From: Sporosarcina highlanderae
Lineage (GTDB): Bacteria; Bacillota; Bacilli; Bacillales_A; Planococcaceae
Length of the DNA stretch: 64,000 bases
Direction of reading: 5' to 3'
Assembly: GCF_030433715.1 (NCBI RefSeq)
Contig: NZ_JAROCC010000006.1
Coordinates: forward strand, 146,521-210,520
Translations under genes and position numbers: made by a program
Shown: piece by piece, positions 63,001-64,000 of the stretch
How the letters are laid out: each line of letters opens with the position of its first letter
Numbering within the stretch: the stretch's first letter is position 1
The notes under the pieces: model-generated
Database searches by the model: none
The model's input: the letters and a program-made list of their open reading frames with translations, nothing else
What the model was told of the DNA's origin: nothing

Positions 63001-63137
63001 CTGTTGCTTTCCGTTTCGGCGCTCGCTTTCCGCGGGCATGGCTTGAGCCTCCTCGGTCGCAAAAGGCGTGCGCCCTGCGGGGTCTCAAGGCTCATGCTAT
63101 TCCCGCAGGAGTCGAGCGCCTCCACTCCAAGCAACAG
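63001..63137. repeat. intergenic repeat, family B (137 bp), inverted copy
   Basis: Ends CTGTTGCTTTCCGTTTCGG and CCACTCCAAGCAACAG. It aligns with the reverse complement of 25361-25497 over the full 137 bp, including the shared AGGCGTGCGCCCTGCGGGGT core. It lies 93 nt before the transposase 3' end. Confidence 0.88.
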
Positions 63138-63229
63138 GAGCCACTAAAGATAAAATTGAATACGCCAAATAGACCTGACGAATAATTGTTTTTTCGCAAG
63201 GTCTTATGTGCTATAGTGGAGCTATCCTG

Positions 63230-64000
63230 TTACGAAGCTTTGGCTGATTCGTAATGAAACAGGATGTTATGTTGAATAAGGTGAAATGCGACTTTCAGGA
63301 ACTTATTCACGCATGCAATTGCCGCAACCTTATGGGGCTTACCCTGAGGTTGCTTTTTTAATTGGTCATAATAATCCACGATAGTATTCTTTGTTTTTGC
63401 CCGTAAGGAGATCATTGACATTACCATGAAATAGAGAATTTTCCTTAACCTTCGGTTCCCCCGTTTATTAATCCGGTCCTGGTACTGGAGTTTCCCTGAT
63501 TGGTGCCTTTGAATATCAATCCCTGCGTATGCATTGATCTGTTTTGGATTCTTAAAGCGTCGAATGTCACCTAACTCACCGATTATTCTTACGGCTGTGG
63601 TTTCTCCGATTCCCGGAAATGACACGAGTACTTTAAAATCTACCCTTTCTTTTGATAACTCCACCATTTGTCTGATGATGTCCTTTTTCTGTTTCATCAG
63701 TTCCAAAATGCGCATTGCATAGTGCCTTAAATGTTGGCAACGGACGTCTCCCAGTCTGATAGCCGAATAGGAATTCTCTGCAGCGGTGATTAATAAGGCT
63801 GCTTTTTCCTCCACTTTTTGATCAGATATATTCTTATGGGTTGCCTGTTTGATTTGGTTATGTAAATCCTCTTTTGAAAGCTTATGTAAACAAGCAGGGT
63901 GTGGATAGAGCTGCACAATATTTAAAAACATGGCTGAGCTCTTTGAAAACACTTTTTCCAATAGTGGAAAGCTTAACTGTAGGAATGCATGTAACCGATT
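63230..64000 (-). CDS. IS110 family transposase (5' part beyond window)
   Basis: The frame is open to the window edge, so the N-terminal DEDD catalytic domain is not seen. The visible ~257 residues contain the Transposase_20 domain: FKVLVSFPGIGETTAVRIIG, FKNPKQINAYAGIDIQRHQS and RINKRGNRRLRKILYFMVM, with the helical stretch before it. IS110 elements integrate with a guide (bridge) RNA encoded in a noncoding end. Only the 3' flank is here; element ends were not identified. No frameshift is seen in the visible part. Confidence 0.88.
   Translation of the reverse strand, partial: NRLHAFLQLSFPLLEKVFSKSSAMFLNIVQLYPHPACLHKLSKEDLHNQIKQATHKNISDQKVEEKAALLITAAENSYSAIRLGDVRCQHLRHYAMRILELMKQKKDIIRQMVELSKERVDFKVLVSFPGIGETTAVRIIGELGDIRRFKNPKQINAYAGIDIQRHQSGKLQYQDRINKRGNRRLRKILYFMVMSMISLRAKTKNTIVDYYDQLKKQPQGKPHKVAAIACVNKFLKVAFHLIQHNILFHYESAKAS

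Overview
The window is chromosomal DNA from a low-GC, endospore-forming Bacillales bacterium. The gene order is that of the Bacillus subtilis yqh/yqi/yqj region (efp, spoIIIA, accBC, nusB, folD, xseAB, ispA, dxs, tlyA, argR, recN, spoIVB, spo0A, bkd operon, brxB, yqjC-yqjD-yqjE, polY, rnz, namA). The Prli42 miniprotein, the GC-rich palindromic intergenic repeats and the trimmed sporulation genes suggest a Planococcaceae member such as a Sporosarcina-like organism. That genus-level guess is inference. No rRNA, tRNA or CRISPR array was seen.

Layout. 1-7.0 kb holds a VanW-family gene cut by the window edge, a membrane-anchored protein of unknown function, an LCP cell-wall ligase, a YitT protein, an MFS transporter and an FAD-dependent dehydrogenase. 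7.0-17.7 kb holds an unusual 21-bp-periodic array, helD, a small lipoprotein with an apparent ATC start, OsmC, a DUF2500-like protein, hprK, an MBL/SDR pair, a SigW-type promoter driving ydjI-ydjG, and namA. 17.8-23.8 kb holds rnz, dinB, an orphan CheW, a PepT-like peptidase, an acyl-CoA carboxyltransferase, methylmalonyl-CoA epimerase and the 31-residue Prli42. 23.8-25.8 kb is a gene-poor, repeat-rich stretch with two small envelope proteins.

25.8-41.2 kb is a catabolic block: brxB, the methylmalonyl-CoA mutase genes mutA-mutB with chaperone meaB, then bkdR-ptb-bcd-buk-lpdV-bkdAA-bkdAB-bkdB. With the carboxyltransferase and epimerase at 21.6-23.6 kb it gives a path from branched-chain amino acids through propionyl-CoA to succinyl-CoA. 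41.3-55.9 kb is the conserved housekeeping/sporulation block (yqzF, GDPD, spo0A, spoIVB, recN, argR, tlyA, dxs, ispA, xseB, xseA, folD, nusB, yqhY, accC, accB). 56.0-62.8 kb holds a strongly reduced spoIIIA operon, efp, a Xaa-Pro peptidase, aroQ, yqhR and yqhQ. The right edge is an IS110-family transposase cut by the window end, preceded by repeats.

Most notable observation: spoIIIAA and spoIIIAB are absent from their usual place. A SigE-type promoter sits directly before spoIIIAC, SpoIIIAE lacks its N-terminal region, SpoIIIAF is only 59 residues, SpoIIIAG and SpoIIIAH are short, and a repeat element occupies the space between efp and spoIIIAC. SpoIVB also lacks the N-terminal region known from B. 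subtilis. Together this points to a minimised forespore-mother cell communication apparatus.
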